Positions 27,831 to 38,850 of a DNA stretch of 64,000 nt are shown here, piece by piece. This DNA comes from Starkeya sp. ORNL1 (GTDB lineage Bacteria > Pseudomonadota > Alphaproteobacteria > Rhizobiales > Xanthobacteraceae), in contig NZ_CP048834.1 of assembly GCF_012971745.1 (NCBI RefSeq), positions 3,720,001-3,784,000 of the forward strand, written 5' to 3'. Position numbers and translations under genes: made by a program. Every line of letters starts with the position of its first letter. The first letter of the stretch is position 1. The notes beneath the pieces are model-generated. The model was given only the letters and a program-made list of their open reading frames with translations, did no database searches and was not told the DNA's origin.

Positions 27831-28367
27831 TCAGCGCGGCGCCAGCACCATGACCATCTGCCGGCCTTCGAGCTGCGGCTCGGATTCGACCTTGGCGATG
27901 GTGGTCAGCTCATCGCGCACCTTGTTCAGCAGCTTGAAGCCGAGCTCTTGATGCGCCATCTCGCGGCCGCGGAAGCGCAGGGTGACCTTCACCTTGTCGC
28001 CTTCCTCGAAGAAGCGGTGGATCGACTTCATCTTCACGTCGTAATCGTGCGAGTCGATGCCGGGACGCAGCTTGATTTCCTTGATCTCGACGACGTGCTG
28101 CTTCTTGCGCGCCTCATTGGCCTTCTTTTGGTTCTGGTACTTGAACCGGCCATAATCGAGGATCTTGCAGACAGGCGGCGCGGAATTCGGGGCAATCTCG
28201 ACGAGGTCGAGGCCAGCTTCCTGGGCACGCAGGATGGCATCTCGCGTCGGGACGACGCCGAGATTCTGGCCGTCCTGGTCGATGAGCTGGACTTCACGGA
28301 TGCGGATATCTTCGTTGACGCGCGGGCCTTCCTTCTCCGGCGCGACGGATCTCATAGGGCGTCGAAT
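27831..28367 (-). CDS. infC: Translation initiation factor IF-3, with ATT start
   Basis: IF-3 binds the 30S subunit and rejects wrong start codons. The 178-residue protein has the N-domain ([20 protein letters not shown]), the basic linker ([14 protein letters not shown]) and the C-domain ([25 protein letters not shown]). An ATG at 28355 would start inside the conserved N-terminus. Four codons upstream the frame reads ATT-CGA-CGC-CCT, preceded by AGGAGAAG at the right distance, giving the RRP start of rhizobial IF-3. An ATT start is known from E. coli infC, where IF-3 represses its own mRNA by discriminating against it. The first 20 residues are poorly conserved. The 170 bases upstream contain a probable promoter but nothing else clear. 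Confidence 0.95.
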   Translation of the reverse strand: MRRPMRSVAPEKEGPRVNEDIRIREVQLIDQDGQNLGVVPTRDAILRAQEAGLDLVEIAPNSAPPVCKILDYGRFKYQNQKKANEARKKQHVVEIKEIKLRPGIDSHDYDVKMKSIHRFFEEGDKVKVTLRFRGREMAHQELGFKLLNKVRDELTTIAKVESEPQLEGRQMVMVLAPR

Positions 28368-28540
28368 GGCGGTCTTCTCCTCTGACGTTTCGGGTTCGTT
28401 TCACGGGGCACCCTCGGGCGGGACCGGTGGCGGGCGCGGGATCGTGCGCGCGTGAAACGGTTGCAGAACATCGTGATAAACTCATCGGAAGTCAACGGCG
28501 CGCTGCCCAATCGTCGTCAGATTGTCAACTGGCCAGATCG

Positions 28541-29842
28541 TCAGCCATCCAGAATCTGGATGCGGGCCACCGCCGGAACCCCGGCCGGGGCGGTGCCGGT
28601 GACCGCTCGGGCATAGGCCGAGAGCGTCGCCGCCACCTCTTGCCGGCGCGAGAACCGCAATTCGACATCGCGCCGCGCACGCCGCGCCATGGCCTCGCGC
28701 TCCTCCGGGCTTCGCTCCAACGCCTGGTGCAGCGCGCGGGCGAGCTCGGCGGGATCGCCGGGCGGCACGCGCCAGCCGGTCGCCGCCTCGGGCGGCACCC
28801 GCACCACCTCGCGCAGCGCGCCATGGTCGCTCACCACCAGCGGCCGGCCCAGCGCCAGCACCTCCAGCGCGGAGCGGGCAAAGGCTTCCGGTTCGGTGGA
28901 GGGCATCACCACCACGTCCGCCGCCATCAAGGCCGCCGGCCAATGCTCAGGCGCCTCGGTGACCACCGCCTGCTCGGCAAGGCCCACCGCCTCCAGCCGG
29001 CGGGCCAGGTGCTGGAGATAGTGTGCACCCGGCTTGGCCTCGCCGGCCATCACCAGCCGCACCGGCGCCGCGCCGAGTTCGTCGAGCCGGACGACAAGTC
29101 GCCGGAACGCCTCGATCAGCACCAGATGGCCCTTCCACGGTGTGAGGCGGCCGGGCAGCAGCACGATGCGCTCCTCCGCCCGCACGTCCCAGGCATGGCG
29201 CTGGCGGGCGATGCGCAGCAGCGGCACGGCCTCGGGATCGAACTCCTCCGGCGCGACGCCACGCGGCACCACGCAGATGCGCTCAGCCGCCTCCGGATGA
29301 CGGCGCGCGAGCAGCGTCGCGGCGAATTGCGAGGAGGCGATCACCGCCTCGCCCTTCGCCATGATGCCATTATAGGCGCGCGACAGGCGGCCCTGCTCCG
29401 AATAGGGACCGGAATAGGTGGTGACCAGCGGCACGCCGCGATTGCGATTGAAGGGGCCGTGGGTGGCAAGCCAGGCGCTCCAGGCCGGGGCGCGCGAGCG
29501 CGCATGCACCAGGGCGACCCGCTCGGTGCGGACGATGTTCCGCAAGCGGCGCACATTCGCCAGAGTGCGGCCGATGCCGGCATCCTCGGTCGGCAGATGC
29601 AGCCATTCGGCGCCGCGCGCCTGCAGTTCGCCGACCAGCGTGCCGGCGGGACCGGCAATGATGGCGCGGGCGCCGACCGCGACCAGCGCGCCGGCGACAT
29701 CGAGCACATCGTCCTCGACACCGGATGCGAGGTCGAGATCCGGCACCACTTGCAGGATGACGCGGCCCTTGAGCATGCCGTGGAGCGGATGCTCCGCGGA
29801 TGAGATGGCGCTGCCGGCCGTGGGAGGAAATGACGCATTCAT
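28541..29842 (-). CDS. Glycosyltransferase family 4
   Basis: A 433-residue GT-B fold enzyme. The N-terminal Rossmann domain starts VILQVVPDLDLASGVEDDVL; the acceptor part has HARSRAPAW; the C-terminal domain has LLPGRLTPWKGHLVLIEA and the nucleotide-sugar motif VVMPSTEPEAFARSALEVLA (E-x7-E). It transfers a sugar from an NDP-sugar to an unknown acceptor, probably in envelope polysaccharide synthesis. The ATG at 29842 is taken as the start; 85 upstream codons are open over the region divergent from the hydrolase gene and look non-coding. Confidence 0.85.
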   Translation of the reverse strand: MNASFPPTAGSAISSAEHPLHGMLKGRVILQVVPDLDLASGVEDDVLDVAGALVAVGARAIIAGPAGTLVGELQARGAEWLHLPTEDAGIGRTLANVRRLRNIVRTERVALVHARSRAPAWSAWLATHGPFNRNRGVPLVTTYSGPYSEQGRLSRAYNGIMAKGEAVIASSQFAATLLARRHPEAAERICVVPRGVAPEEFDPEAVPLLRIARQRHAWDVRAEERIVLLPGRLTPWKGHLVLIEAFRRLVVRLDELGAAPVRLVMAGEAKPGAHYLQHLARRLEAVGLAEQAVVTEAPEHWPAALMAADVVVMPSTEPEAFARSALEVLALGRPLVVSDHGALREVVRVPPEAATGWRVPPGDPAELARALHQALERSPEEREAMARRARRDVELRFSRRQEVAATLSAYARAVTGTAPAGVPAVARIQILDG

Positions 29843-29954
29843 TTGCGACGCTGCCTGTTCGCCCGGGTCATGACCCTGTACTGGACGCAACAGCGCGCGG
29901 TCTGGCGCGCGCGAGGAACGCGAATCACCCGAAGTAGACGGAGACAACGCTAGG

Positions 29955-30737
29955 ATGACAGACGCCTCCCCGCAATTCCTGACCGTTGGCGCGGATGAGC
30001 GCCGGATCGCGGTGCGCGTCACCGAGGGCGTCTCGACGGTGCGCAAGCCCGGCGTGCTGTGGTGCGGCGGCTTCCTCTCCGACATGCGCGGTACCAAGGC
30101 GGAAGCGCTGGCCGAGTGGGGCGTGAGGGCAGGACGCCAAGTGGTGCGCTTCGATTATTCCGGCCATGGCGAGAGCGGGGCGCGTTTCGAAGACGGCACC
30201 ATCTCGCGCTGGGCCGAGGAAGCGCTGGCGGTGCTCGAGGCCTTCACCAAGGGCCCGCAGATCGTGGTCGGCTCCTCGATGGGCGGCTGGATCTCGCTGC
30301 TGATGGCGAAGGCGCTGGCAAAGCGAAAGAAAAGCAAGCGCCTTGCTGCGCTGGTGCTGATCGCCCCGGCGCCGGACTTCACCGAAGAGCTGATGTGGAA
30401 GGCAATGCCCGAGGATGTCCGCAACACCATCCTCACCGAGGGGGTTTGGTATCGCCACTCGCAATATGGCCCGCCGCAGCCGGTCACCCGCGGCCTGATC
30501 GAGGATGGACGGGCCAACCTCGTGCTCGGTACGCCGTTCGCGGTGGGCTGTCCGGTGCGCATCCTCCAGGGCGTCGCCGATCCGGACGTGCCGTGGCAGC
30601 ACGCGGTGCGGCTGTCCTCCTGCCTCGCCGAGGATGATGTGGTGCTGACGCTGATCAAGGACGGCGACCACCGCCTGTCGCGCCCGGAGGATCTGGAACG
30701 GCTGGTCGCGGCCGTGGAGGAAGTGGGAGGGCACTAA
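29955..30737 (+). CDS. Alpha/beta hydrolase
   Basis: A 260-residue serine hydrolase. The oxyanion region is WCGGFLSDMRGTKAEAL, the nucleophile elbow GSSMGGW holds Ser near residue 112, the acid is probably in GVADPDVPW, and the catalytic His is in GDHRLSRPED. The DMRGTKA start resembles the ABHD10/palmitoyl-thioesterase-like group common in alphaproteobacteria. Acyl substrate unknown. Divergent from the glycosyltransferase gene. Confidence 0.83.
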   Translation: MTDASPQFLTVGADERRIAVRVTEGVSTVRKPGVLWCGGFLSDMRGTKAEALAEWGVRAGRQVVRFDYSGHGESGARFEDGTISRWAEEALAVLEAFTKGPQIVVGSSMGGWISLLMAKALAKRKKSKRLAALVLIAPAPDFTEELMWKAMPEDVRNTILTEGVWYRHSQYGPPQPVTRGLIEDGRANLVLGTPFAVGCPVRILQGVADPDVPWQHAVRLSSCLAEDDVVLTLIKDGDHRLSRPEDLERLVAAVEEVGGH

Positions 30738-30754
30738 TTCCTCCCTCCTCACGA

Positions 30755-30890
30755 CGTCATCCCGGCCGTAGCCCACGGGTCTTGCCTTTCGCAAGCCCGA
30801 GCACAGGCTCGGCGAAGAGCCGGGATCGCGTGCCGGTGAAGAGCGTTTGCGCGATCCCGGATGCGGCCTAGGGTCGTTCCGGGATGACGA
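30755..30890. repeat. Intergenic palindromic repeat, CGTCATCCCGG family
   Basis: CGTCATCCCGGCCGTAGCCC at the left and GGTCGTTCCGGGATGACGA at the right, with CTTGCCTTTCGCAAG and internal GGGATCGCG / GCGATCCCGG. It sits between the convergent ends of the hydrolase and rsmD. Confidence 0.75.
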
Positions 30891-30897
30891 CATGTTG

Positions 30898-31452
30898 TCA
30901 GATGAGACGCAGGAACGTCACCTCGGTGGTGTCGTAGCGGCGACGCTCGGTTTCCTCGAAGCCGTCCGGCGCCTTGAACGCGGCTTCCACCGACTCTTCG
31001 ACCAGCACCAGCGCCCCGGGCGCCAGCCAGCCGCCATCGCGGGCGCCGATGAGCGCCCGCTCTGCGAGACCTTTGCCGTAAGGCGGGTCGCAGAAGACGA
31101 GATCGAAAACACCATTGGTCTCGACCGGACCGAGCCGCGTGGCGTCGCGGCGGAACAGCCTGGTCACGCCGCCGACGCCGAGCGCCTCGACATTGGCGCG
31201 GATCAGCCCGCGGGCTTCCGCCGCCTCCTCGACGAACAAGGCGAAGCGGGCGCCGCGAGACAGCGCCTCCAGGCCGAGCGCACCGGTGCCGGCGAACAGG
31301 TCCAGTACCCGCGCGCCGTCGGCCGGATCGCCATAGGCATGGGCGAGCACGTTGAACAGCGCCTCGCGCAGCCGGTCCGTGGTCGGACGGGTGGCGTTGG
31401 AGGCGGGGGACTTCAAGGTCCGCCCGCGGAAGCGCCCGCCGACGATGCGCAT
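30898..31452 (-). CDS. rsmD: 16S rRNA (guanine966-N2)-methyltransferase
   Basis: Methylates G966 of 16S rRNA in the 30S head. The 184-residue Rossmann methyltransferase has the family start RIVGGRFRGRTL, the SAM site VLDLFAGTGALGLEALSRG and the catalytic DPPY in LVFCDPPYGKGL. It lies 10 bases downstream of rluB, a standard alphaproteobacterial pair. Confidence 0.95.
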   Translation of the reverse strand: MRIVGGRFRGRTLKSPASNATRPTTDRLREALFNVLAHAYGDPADGARVLDLFAGTGALGLEALSRGARFALFVEEAAEARGLIRANVEALGVGGVTRLFRRDATRLGPVETNGVFDLVFCDPPYGKGLAERALIGARDGGWLAPGALVLVEESVEAAFKAPDGFEETERRRYDTTEVTFLRLI

Positions 31453-31462
31453 CGCCTATCGC

Positions 31463-33808
31463 TCAGCCGCGCGGCTTGGGGCCGCGCGGGCCGCCGGGAC
31501 GCGAGCCACCGGGTTTGCCGGGCCCGCGCGGCTTGTCGAAAGCAGGCTTGCCGCCGGTGGGCTTGCCCCCTGCAGGCTTGCCACCAAAGGTCTTCCCGCC
31601 GGCCGGCTTGCCGCCAAAGCTCTTGCCGCCAGCAGGTTTTCCGCCAAACGGCTTGCCGCCGCCGGGCGTGCGCGGCCGTTCGGACTTCACGCGCCCGGTA
31701 TAGGGTCGCTCGCCTGACGTGCCGCCGGAGCGCTCGGTGCGCGGGCGGAACGGCTTGTCGCCTTCCGGGCGATCGCGACGCGGCGGACGGTCGCCCTCGG
31801 GCCGGTCGTGACGCGGCGGGCGATCGCCTTGAGGGCGCTCGGACCGGGGGCGGAAGGGACGATCTCCCTCGGGACGCTCACGACGCGGCGGACGATCCCC
31901 TTCCGGGCGCTCGGTGCGCGGGCGGAACGGACGGTCACCTTCGGATCGGGAGCGGAACGGGCGCTCGCCCTCGGGGCGCTCGCGACGCGGCGGGCGGTCG
32001 CCTTCCGGACGCTCGGTGCGCGAACGGAACGGACGGTCCCCCTCCGGACGTTCGCGACGCAGCGAGTGATCACCTTCTGGACGAGGCCGGAACGGGCGGT
32101 CCCCCTCGGGACGCTCGCGGCGCGGCGGGCGGTCGCCTTCCGGACGCTCGGTGCGCGGACGAAACGGACGCTCCTCGCTGGAACGCGGACGCGCGGACCG
32201 GTCGCCTTCGGGACGAGGACGGAACGGACGATCCCCCTCGGGCCGTTCGCGACGCGGCGGGCGGTCGCCTTCCGGACGCTCGGTGCGCGGACGAAACGGA
32301 CGCTCCTCGCTGGAACGCGGACGCGCGGGACGATCGCCCTCGGGACGAGCACGGAACGGACGATCCCCCTCGGGCCGTTCGCGGCGCGGCGGGCGGTCCC
32401 CTTCCGGTCGCTCGGTGCGCGGGCGGAACGGACGGTCTTCGCTGGAACGCGGACGCGCCGGACGGTCGCCTTCCGGGCGCTCGGTGCGCGGGCGGAACGG
32501 ACGATCGCCCTCGGGACGCTCGCGACGCGGCGGGCGGTCACCTTCCGGGCGCTCAGTTCGCGGACGGAACTGGCGATCTTCGCCAGAGCCCGAACGGGCC
32601 GGACGATCACCCTCGGGACGAGCACGGAACGGACGATCGCCCTCGGGACGCTCGCGACGCGGCGGGCGATCACCTGCCGGACGGTCGGCTGCGGGACGGT
32701 CGCCGCGCGGGCGGAAGCTGCGCTCGCCGCCTTCGCGTTCACGGCGCGGCGCGCGGGCGGGGCGCTCCTCCTCGGCAGGGTGCTCCGGCTCATTGGAACG
32801 CACGCGCTGCACCAGGAATTTACGGCCCTTGCGGTCGCTCAATATGCCCGCGCTCACCGTCCTGTCCTCGGACGGCGCGGTCGAGATCGGGCGGCGGCGA
32901 TGGCGATCCTCGCCGTCGGGCGCCTTGGCCTTCGGGCGGACCGGGCGCTCTTCCTCCTCGGCGGCGGCATAGTCGAACACCGGGCCCGTGAAGTCGGCGC
33001 CGGCCGCGCCGGCGAGTTCGGGACCGATCTGGTCGGAGAGCACGCGGGTGCGCACCTCCTCGACCGCGCCCTGCGCGATCTCGGCCAGCTGGAACGGGCC
33101 GTAGGAGAGCCGGATCAGCCGGTTCACCTGCAGGCCGAGGTCGGACAGCACATTGCGCACTTCGCGGTTCTTGCCTTCGCGCAGCGCCAGCGTCATCCAG
33201 ACATTCGAGCCCTGCACGCGGTCGAGCACCGCCTCGATCGGGCCGTAATGCACGCCCTCCACGGTGACGCCCTTGATCAGCGCGTCGAGCTTGTCCTGGG
33301 TGATGTCGCCCTTGGCGCGGACGCGGTAGCGGCGCAGCCAGCCGGTCTCCGGCAGCTCCAATATGCGGGCGAGGCCGCCATCATTGGTGAGCAGGATCAG
33401 CCCTTCGGTATTGAGATCGAGCCGGCCGACCGAGACCAGCCGCGGCAGGCCTTCGGGCAGGATCTCGAACAGTGTCGGGCGGCCTTCCGGGTCATAATTG
33501 GTCGTCACCACGCCCTTGGGCTTGTGGTACAAATAGAGCCGCGTGCGCTCCTTGGCCGGGATCGGCTTGCCATCGACGGTGATGACGTCCTCGGCCGTCA
33601 CCGTCCGCGCCGGGGTCTCCAGCACCTCGCCATTTACCGCGACACGCCCCTCCCCGATCCACTCCTCGATCTCCCGGCGCGAGCCGAGCCCGGCACGGGC
33701 GACCACCTTGGCAACGCGCTCCGCCTCGCGCGGCTCGGCCGGCGCGAGATTGCGCGGTGCGCGCGGCACGCGGTTCTGGTCCTTGCGGGGCGGGGGCTTT
33801 TTGGGCAT
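31463..33808 (-). CDS. rluB: 23S rRNA pseudouridine synthase RluB with very long Arg-rich repeat tail
   Basis: The first 290 residues are a complete RluB/RsuA-type pseudouridine synthase: S4 RNA-binding domain (about 25-80, VARAGLGSRREIEEWI), catalytic Asp in VGRLDLNTEGLIL and REGKNREVRNVL. RluB modifies U2605 of 23S rRNA in E. coli. The remaining about 490 residues are low-complexity: Arg/Pro/Glu repeats (about 370-690) built from GDRPPRRERPE and GDRPFRPRTERPE units, then Gly/Lys repeats of FGGKPAGGK type. Total length is 781, against about 290 for E. coli RluB. The ATG at 33808 follows GGGGAGC-like bases and gives PKKPPPRKDQN. The tail may be an RNA-binding disordered region. Confidence 0.92.
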   Translation of the reverse strand: MPKKPPPRKDQNRVPRAPRNLAPAEPREAERVAKVVARAGLGSRREIEEWIGEGRVAVNGEVLETPARTVTAEDVITVDGKPIPAKERTRLYLYHKPKGVVTTNYDPEGRPTLFEILPEGLPRLVSVGRLDLNTEGLILLTNDGGLARILELPETGWLRRYRVRAKGDITQDKLDALIKGVTVEGVHYGPIEAVLDRVQGSNVWMTLALREGKNREVRNVLSDLGLQVNRLIRLSYGPFQLAEIAQGAVEEVRTRVLSDQIGPELAGAAGADFTGPVFDYAAAEEEERPVRPKAKAPDGEDRHRRRPISTAPSEDRTVSAGILSDRKGRKFLVQRVRSNEPEHPAEEERPARAPRREREGGERSFRPRGDRPAADRPAGDRPPRRERPEGDRPFRARPEGDRPARSGSGEDRQFRPRTERPEGDRPPRRERPEGDRPFRPRTERPEGDRPARPRSSEDRPFRPRTERPEGDRPPRRERPEGDRPFRARPEGDRPARPRSSEERPFRPRTERPEGDRPPRRERPEGDRPFRPRPEGDRSARPRSSEERPFRPRTERPEGDRPPRRERPEGDRPFRPRPEGDHSLRRERPEGDRPFRSRTERPEGDRPPRRERPEGERPFRSRSEGDRPFRPRTERPEGDRPPRRERPEGDRPFRPRSERPQGDRPPRHDRPEGDRPPRRDRPEGDKPFRPRTERSGGTSGERPYTGRVKSERPRTPGGGKPFGGKPAGGKSFGGKPAGGKTFGGKPAGGKPTGGKPAFDKPRGPGKPGGSRPGGPRGPKPRG
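31740..32700 (-). repeat. Degenerate tandem repeats in the rluB tail
   Basis: About 960 bases of imperfect in-frame repeats coding EGDRP-centred units, with about nineteen EGDR tetrapeptides. A higher-order unit of about 44 residues (132 bases), PEGDRPPRRERPEGDR followed by PFRxRPEGDRPARPRSSE, is repeated about three times. The nucleotide repeats are similar enough that length variation between strains is likely. Confidence 0.85.
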
Positions 33809-33867
33809 GGGGAGCGTTCCGTATTTGGGCCGCGGTGCTAACACGTCCCGAAGGGCGAGGCGAGCCT

Positions 33868-34326
33868 TTGACGCAAAAGGGTGCAAGGCCGGATTTCATG
33901 GGGCTCGCCTTTGACGAGGCGCGGCAGGCTGCTGCGCGCGGCGAGGTGCCGATCGGCGCGGTGCTGGTGCGGGACGCAGTGGTGCTGGCGGCCAATGGCA
34001 ACCGCACCCGCGAACATGCCGATCCGACCGCCCATGCCGAGATGCTGGTGATCCGTGCCGGGGCTTTGAGGCTCGGAACCGACCGGCTCTCCGATTGCGA
34101 CCTCTACGTCACGCTGGAGCCGTGCACCATGTGCGCCGGGGCGATGGCCTGGGCACGGCTGCGCCGGCTCTATTATGGCGCGCCCGATCCCAAGGGCGGC
34201 GCAGTGGAGAGCGGCGTGCGCTTCTTCGCGCAAGCCACCTGCCACCATCGGCCGGAAATCTATGGTGGGATAAGGGAGAGCGAAGCGGCGGAACTGCTGC
34301 GGGGGTTCTTCGGGGAGCGGCGGTAG
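33868..34326 (+). CDS. tadA: tRNA-specific adenosine deaminase
   Basis: Converts A34 to inosine in the anticodon of tRNA-Arg(ACG). Zinc and catalytic residues are HAE in TAHAEMLVIRAG and PCTMC in LEPCTMCAGAMAW. The C-terminal FFAQATCHHRPEIYGGI matches rhizobial TadA. I choose the TTG at 33868 (152 residues), preceded by GCGAGG, since homologues have about ten residues before the FM that corresponds to the ATG at 33898 (142 residues). Divergent from rluB. Confidence 0.92.
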   Translation: MTQKGARPDFMGLAFDEARQAAARGEVPIGAVLVRDAVVLAANGNRTREHADPTAHAEMLVIRAGALRLGTDRLSDCDLYVTLEPCTMCAGAMAWARLRRLYYGAPDPKGGAVESGVRFFAQATCHHRPEIYGGIRESEAAELLRGFFGERR

Positions 34327-34333
34327 GCCTGCG

Positions 34334-34446
34334 TGCTTCGAGGCTGCCCTGACGGGCAGCACCTCAGCATGACGTGTGGTGTTTTACTCGATAAGAACAA
34401 CGTCATCCTGAGGTGCGAGCGCCAGCGAGCCTCGAAGGATGCTCGT
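34334..34446. repeat. Intergenic repeat, CCTCAGGATG / GCCTCGAAGGATG family (copy 1)
   Basis: GCTTCGAGGCTGCCC at the left and GCGAGCCTCGAAGGATGCTC at the right, with CACCTCAGCATGACG and CGTCATCCTGAGGTGCGAGC between, so the two halves are inverted. A second copy is at 56378-56476. Widely seen between genes of Hyphomicrobiales. It separates tadA and the convergent patatin gene. Confidence 0.75.
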
Positions 34447-34455
34447 GCTTGCGTC

Positions 34456-35355
34456 TCACCCCAGCACCGCCTCCATCCGCCGCTTTACCTCGTCCTTCAC
34501 TGGCGCGGAGGCCTTGAGGATGGCGGTGGCGCGGAAGAAATCGAGCACGCGGAAGGCGTCGACGTTCGGGCGGATGAGGATGTCCGGAGCGCCGGCCTTG
34601 AGCTTCTCGCCGACAATGCTGCTCGCCATGATCTGCAATGTCCCGAACATCACGTCGAACGGCATCGGCACGCCGCCGGTCTCGCCGGCATGGCCGCCGG
34701 TGATGTCGACCGCGATCACGATGTCGGCCTTGGCGCGCAGGAGGTCGAAGGGCAGCGGATTGACCGCGCCGCCATCGACCAGCACGCGCTCGCCATGCGG
34801 CACCGGGCGGATCAGCCCGGGAATGGCGACGGAGGCGGCGAGCGCCGGACGGATGGCGCCGCTGTCGAACACCGCCTCCCCGCGATCCCAATAATCGGTC
34901 GCCACCACCTGGAGCGGGATGGCCAGTTCCTCGAAGGTCGCGGGCACGATGTCGGGCAGGAAACCCTCGACGAACAGCTCGGCATCGAGCAGCACCGGAT
35001 TGCCGAGCCCGCCGAACAGATCGGCGATGCGCCCGACCCGGGCGGCGAACAGGCGCTTCATCACCTCGCCGCGATTGTGCAGCAGCGACAGCACCATGGC
35101 ATGGAGATCACGCGCCGGCATGCCCGCCGCATAGACCGCGCCGACCAGCGAGCCGATCGAGGCGCCGGCAATGGCGGTCGGGCGCACGCCCAGTTCGTCG
35201 AGCGCTTCCAGCACCAATATGTGCGCAAGCCCCCGCGCGCCGCCCGAACCGAGGGCAATGGCGACGCTGGGATATGAACGCGGGGGCGTCGGCGCAGGCG
35301 CCGGCGGCCGGGGATACCGGCGGCGTTCGTGAACATGATGGGGGACGTCGTCCAT
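34456..35355 (-). CDS. Patatin-like phospholipase
   Basis: A 299-residue Ser/Asp-dyad lipase. Oxyanion motif GSGGARG (about 36-42), nucleophile GASIG (about 64-68) and catalytic DGG in VLVDGGAVNPLP are all present. It resembles the RssA/YlbK bacterial patatin group, which acts on acyl esters of unknown identity. The first 28 residues are Pro/Arg/His-rich and not hydrophobic, so no signal peptide is evident. Confidence 0.88.
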   Translation of the reverse strand: MDDVPHHVHERRRYPRPPAPAPTPPRSYPSVAIALGSGGARGLAHILVLEALDELGVRPTAIAGASIGSLVGAVYAAGMPARDLHAMVLSLLHNRGEVMKRLFAARVGRIADLFGGLGNPVLLDAELFVEGFLPDIVPATFEELAIPLQVVATDYWDRGEAVFDSGAIRPALAASVAIPGLIRPVPHGERVLVDGGAVNPLPFDLLRAKADIVIAVDITGGHAGETGGVPMPFDVMFGTLQIMASSIVGEKLKAGAPDILIRPNVDAFRVLDFFRATAILKASAPVKDEVKRRMEAVLG

Positions 35356-35482
35356 GGCGGCACCTTAGCCAGAACACCACGGCAATTGTTTGAAGACGGC
35401 CTTTATCTGGGTATGCGGACGCGGCGATGCGAGGGGTAAACTCGCCTTAAATTCCGCGGCATTGCTGCCGTTGCGGAAGATT

Positions 35483-35509
35483 CAGAGCTTCAGAGCTTCA
35501 GAGCTTCAG
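35483..35509. repeat. 8-base tandem repeat across the purD stop codon
   Basis: CAGAGCTT is repeated three times (35483-35506) followed by CAG. The purD stop (TCA on this strand, 35498-35500) lies inside it, so the last three codons of purD and the bases after them are the repeat. Confidence 0.85.
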
Positions 35510-36763
35510 CGCCCGCCAGGCGATATCGGTGCGGCAGAAGCCCTCCGGCCAGTCGATCAGCGACACCGCCTCATAGGCCCGCGCGCGGGCCTCGCGCACG
35601 TCGGTGCCGAGCGCGGTGATGTTCAGCACCCGCCCACCATGCGCCGTCAGCCGGTCTCCGATCAGTCGGGTGCCGGCGTGGAAGACGGTGACGCCTTCCA
35701 CCGCGTCGGCCTCGTCGAGGCCGGCAATGACCGAACCCTTGCCGTAGTCGCCGGGATAGCCGCGCGTCGCCATGACGATGGCAAGCGCCGCATCGTCGCG
35801 GAAGGTGACATCATGGCCGGCGAGGCGGCCGTTCGCGGTGGCCTCCAGCAGCGCCAGCAGGTCACCGTCGAGCCGGCGCAGCAGCACCTGGCATTCCGGA
35901 TCGCCGAAGCGGACATTGTATTCGATCAGCTTGGGGCCGGCCGAGGTGATCATCAGCCCGGCGAACAGCACGCCGCGGAACTCCGCCTCGGCATCGGCCA
36001 AGGCGCGGGCAGTGGGCTTCACGATCTCGGCGAGGGTGCGGCGCTCGATCTCGGGAGTGAAGACCGGCGCCGGCGAATAGGCGCCCATGCCGCCGGTGTT
36101 CGGCCCCTGGTCGCCGTCGAAGGCGCGCTTGTGGTCCTGCGCCGAGCCGAACGGCAGCACGGTCTCGCCATCGACCAGGCAGAAGAAGCTGACCTCCTCG
36201 CCTTCCAGGAATTCCTCGATCAGGATCTCGGTGCCGGGCACGCCCATGGCGAACACCTCGTCCACCGCGGCCAGCGCCTCATCCAGCGTCATGGCGACGA
36301 TGACGCCCTTACCGGCCATCAGTCCGTCGGCCTTCAGCACGATGGGTGCGCCCTGCGCCTCGATGAAGGCACGGGCACCGGCCGGCTCGGCAAAGCGGCC
36401 GAATGCGGCGGTGGGGATATTGTGCGCCTTGCACAGCTCCTTGGTGAAGAGCTTGGAGCCCTCCAGCTGGGCGGCGACCTGCTTCGGCCCGAACACCGGA
36501 ATGCCCTCGGCGGTCAGCCGGTCGGCAATGCCGTCGACCAAGGGCGCCTCGGGGCCGACCACGACAAGGTCAATATCTTCGGCGCCGCAGACGGTGACGA
36601 TGGCATCGTGATCGGTGAGCGGGATGCCCTCAAGACAGCGCGCATATCTGGCGATGCCGGGATTGCCGGGGAGCGCGAACAGCGTGGTCAGCCGCGGGCT
36701 CTGCGCCAGCTTCCAGGCGAGCGCGTGCTCGCGGCCGCCCGAACCGAGCAAAAGTACCTTCAT
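35498..36763 (-). CDS. purD: Phosphoribosylamine-glycine ligase
   Basis: Second step of purine synthesis: joins phosphoribosylamine and glycine with ATP. The 421-residue ATP-grasp enzyme starts [17 protein letters not shown] and shows the [10 protein letters not shown] loop, [10 protein letters not shown] and [11 protein letters not shown]. The ATG at 36763 is chosen for the family start; 19 upstream codons are open. Convergent with nothing; alone between patatin and macB. Confidence 0.96.
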   Translation of the reverse strand: MKVLLLGSGGREHALAWKLAQSPRLTTLFALPGNPGIARYARCLEGIPLTDHDAIVTVCGAEDIDLVVVGPEAPLVDGIADRLTAEGIPVFGPKQVAAQLEGSKLFTKELCKAHNIPTAAFGRFAEPAGARAFIEAQGAPIVLKADGLMAGKGVIVAMTLDEALAAVDEVFAMGVPGTEILIEEFLEGEEVSFFCLVDGETVLPFGSAQDHKRAFDGDQGPNTGGMGAYSPAPVFTPEIERRTLAEIVKPTARALADAEAEFRGVLFAGLMITSAGPKLIEYNVRFGDPECQVLLRRLDGDLLALLEATANGRLAGHDVTFRDDAALAIVMATRGYPGDYGKGSVIAGLDEADAVEGVTVFHAGTRLIGDRLTAHGGRVLNITALGTDVREARARAYEAVSLIDWPEGFCRTDIAWRALKL

Positions 36764-36847
36764 GGGCGAAGTCTCCCCAATCCCCGCCTTTCGCCTAACG
36801 GGTCGGGACGGATGGGGCAAGGGGGCGATGACCTGGCGAGGCCTGTC

Positions 36848-38839
<1,992 letters not shown>

Positions 38840-38850
38840 GGCGTCGCCGC

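Noticed and set aside
31740..32700. Possible CRISPR array in the repeat region
   Set aside because: Repeats are adjacent, in-frame and imperfect, with no unique spacers; no cas genes are near.
30847..33841. Long plus-strand frames opposite rluB with Arg/Gly/Thr repeats
   Set aside because: They are the mirror of the rluB repeats; the catalytic part of rluB on the minus strand is unmistakable.
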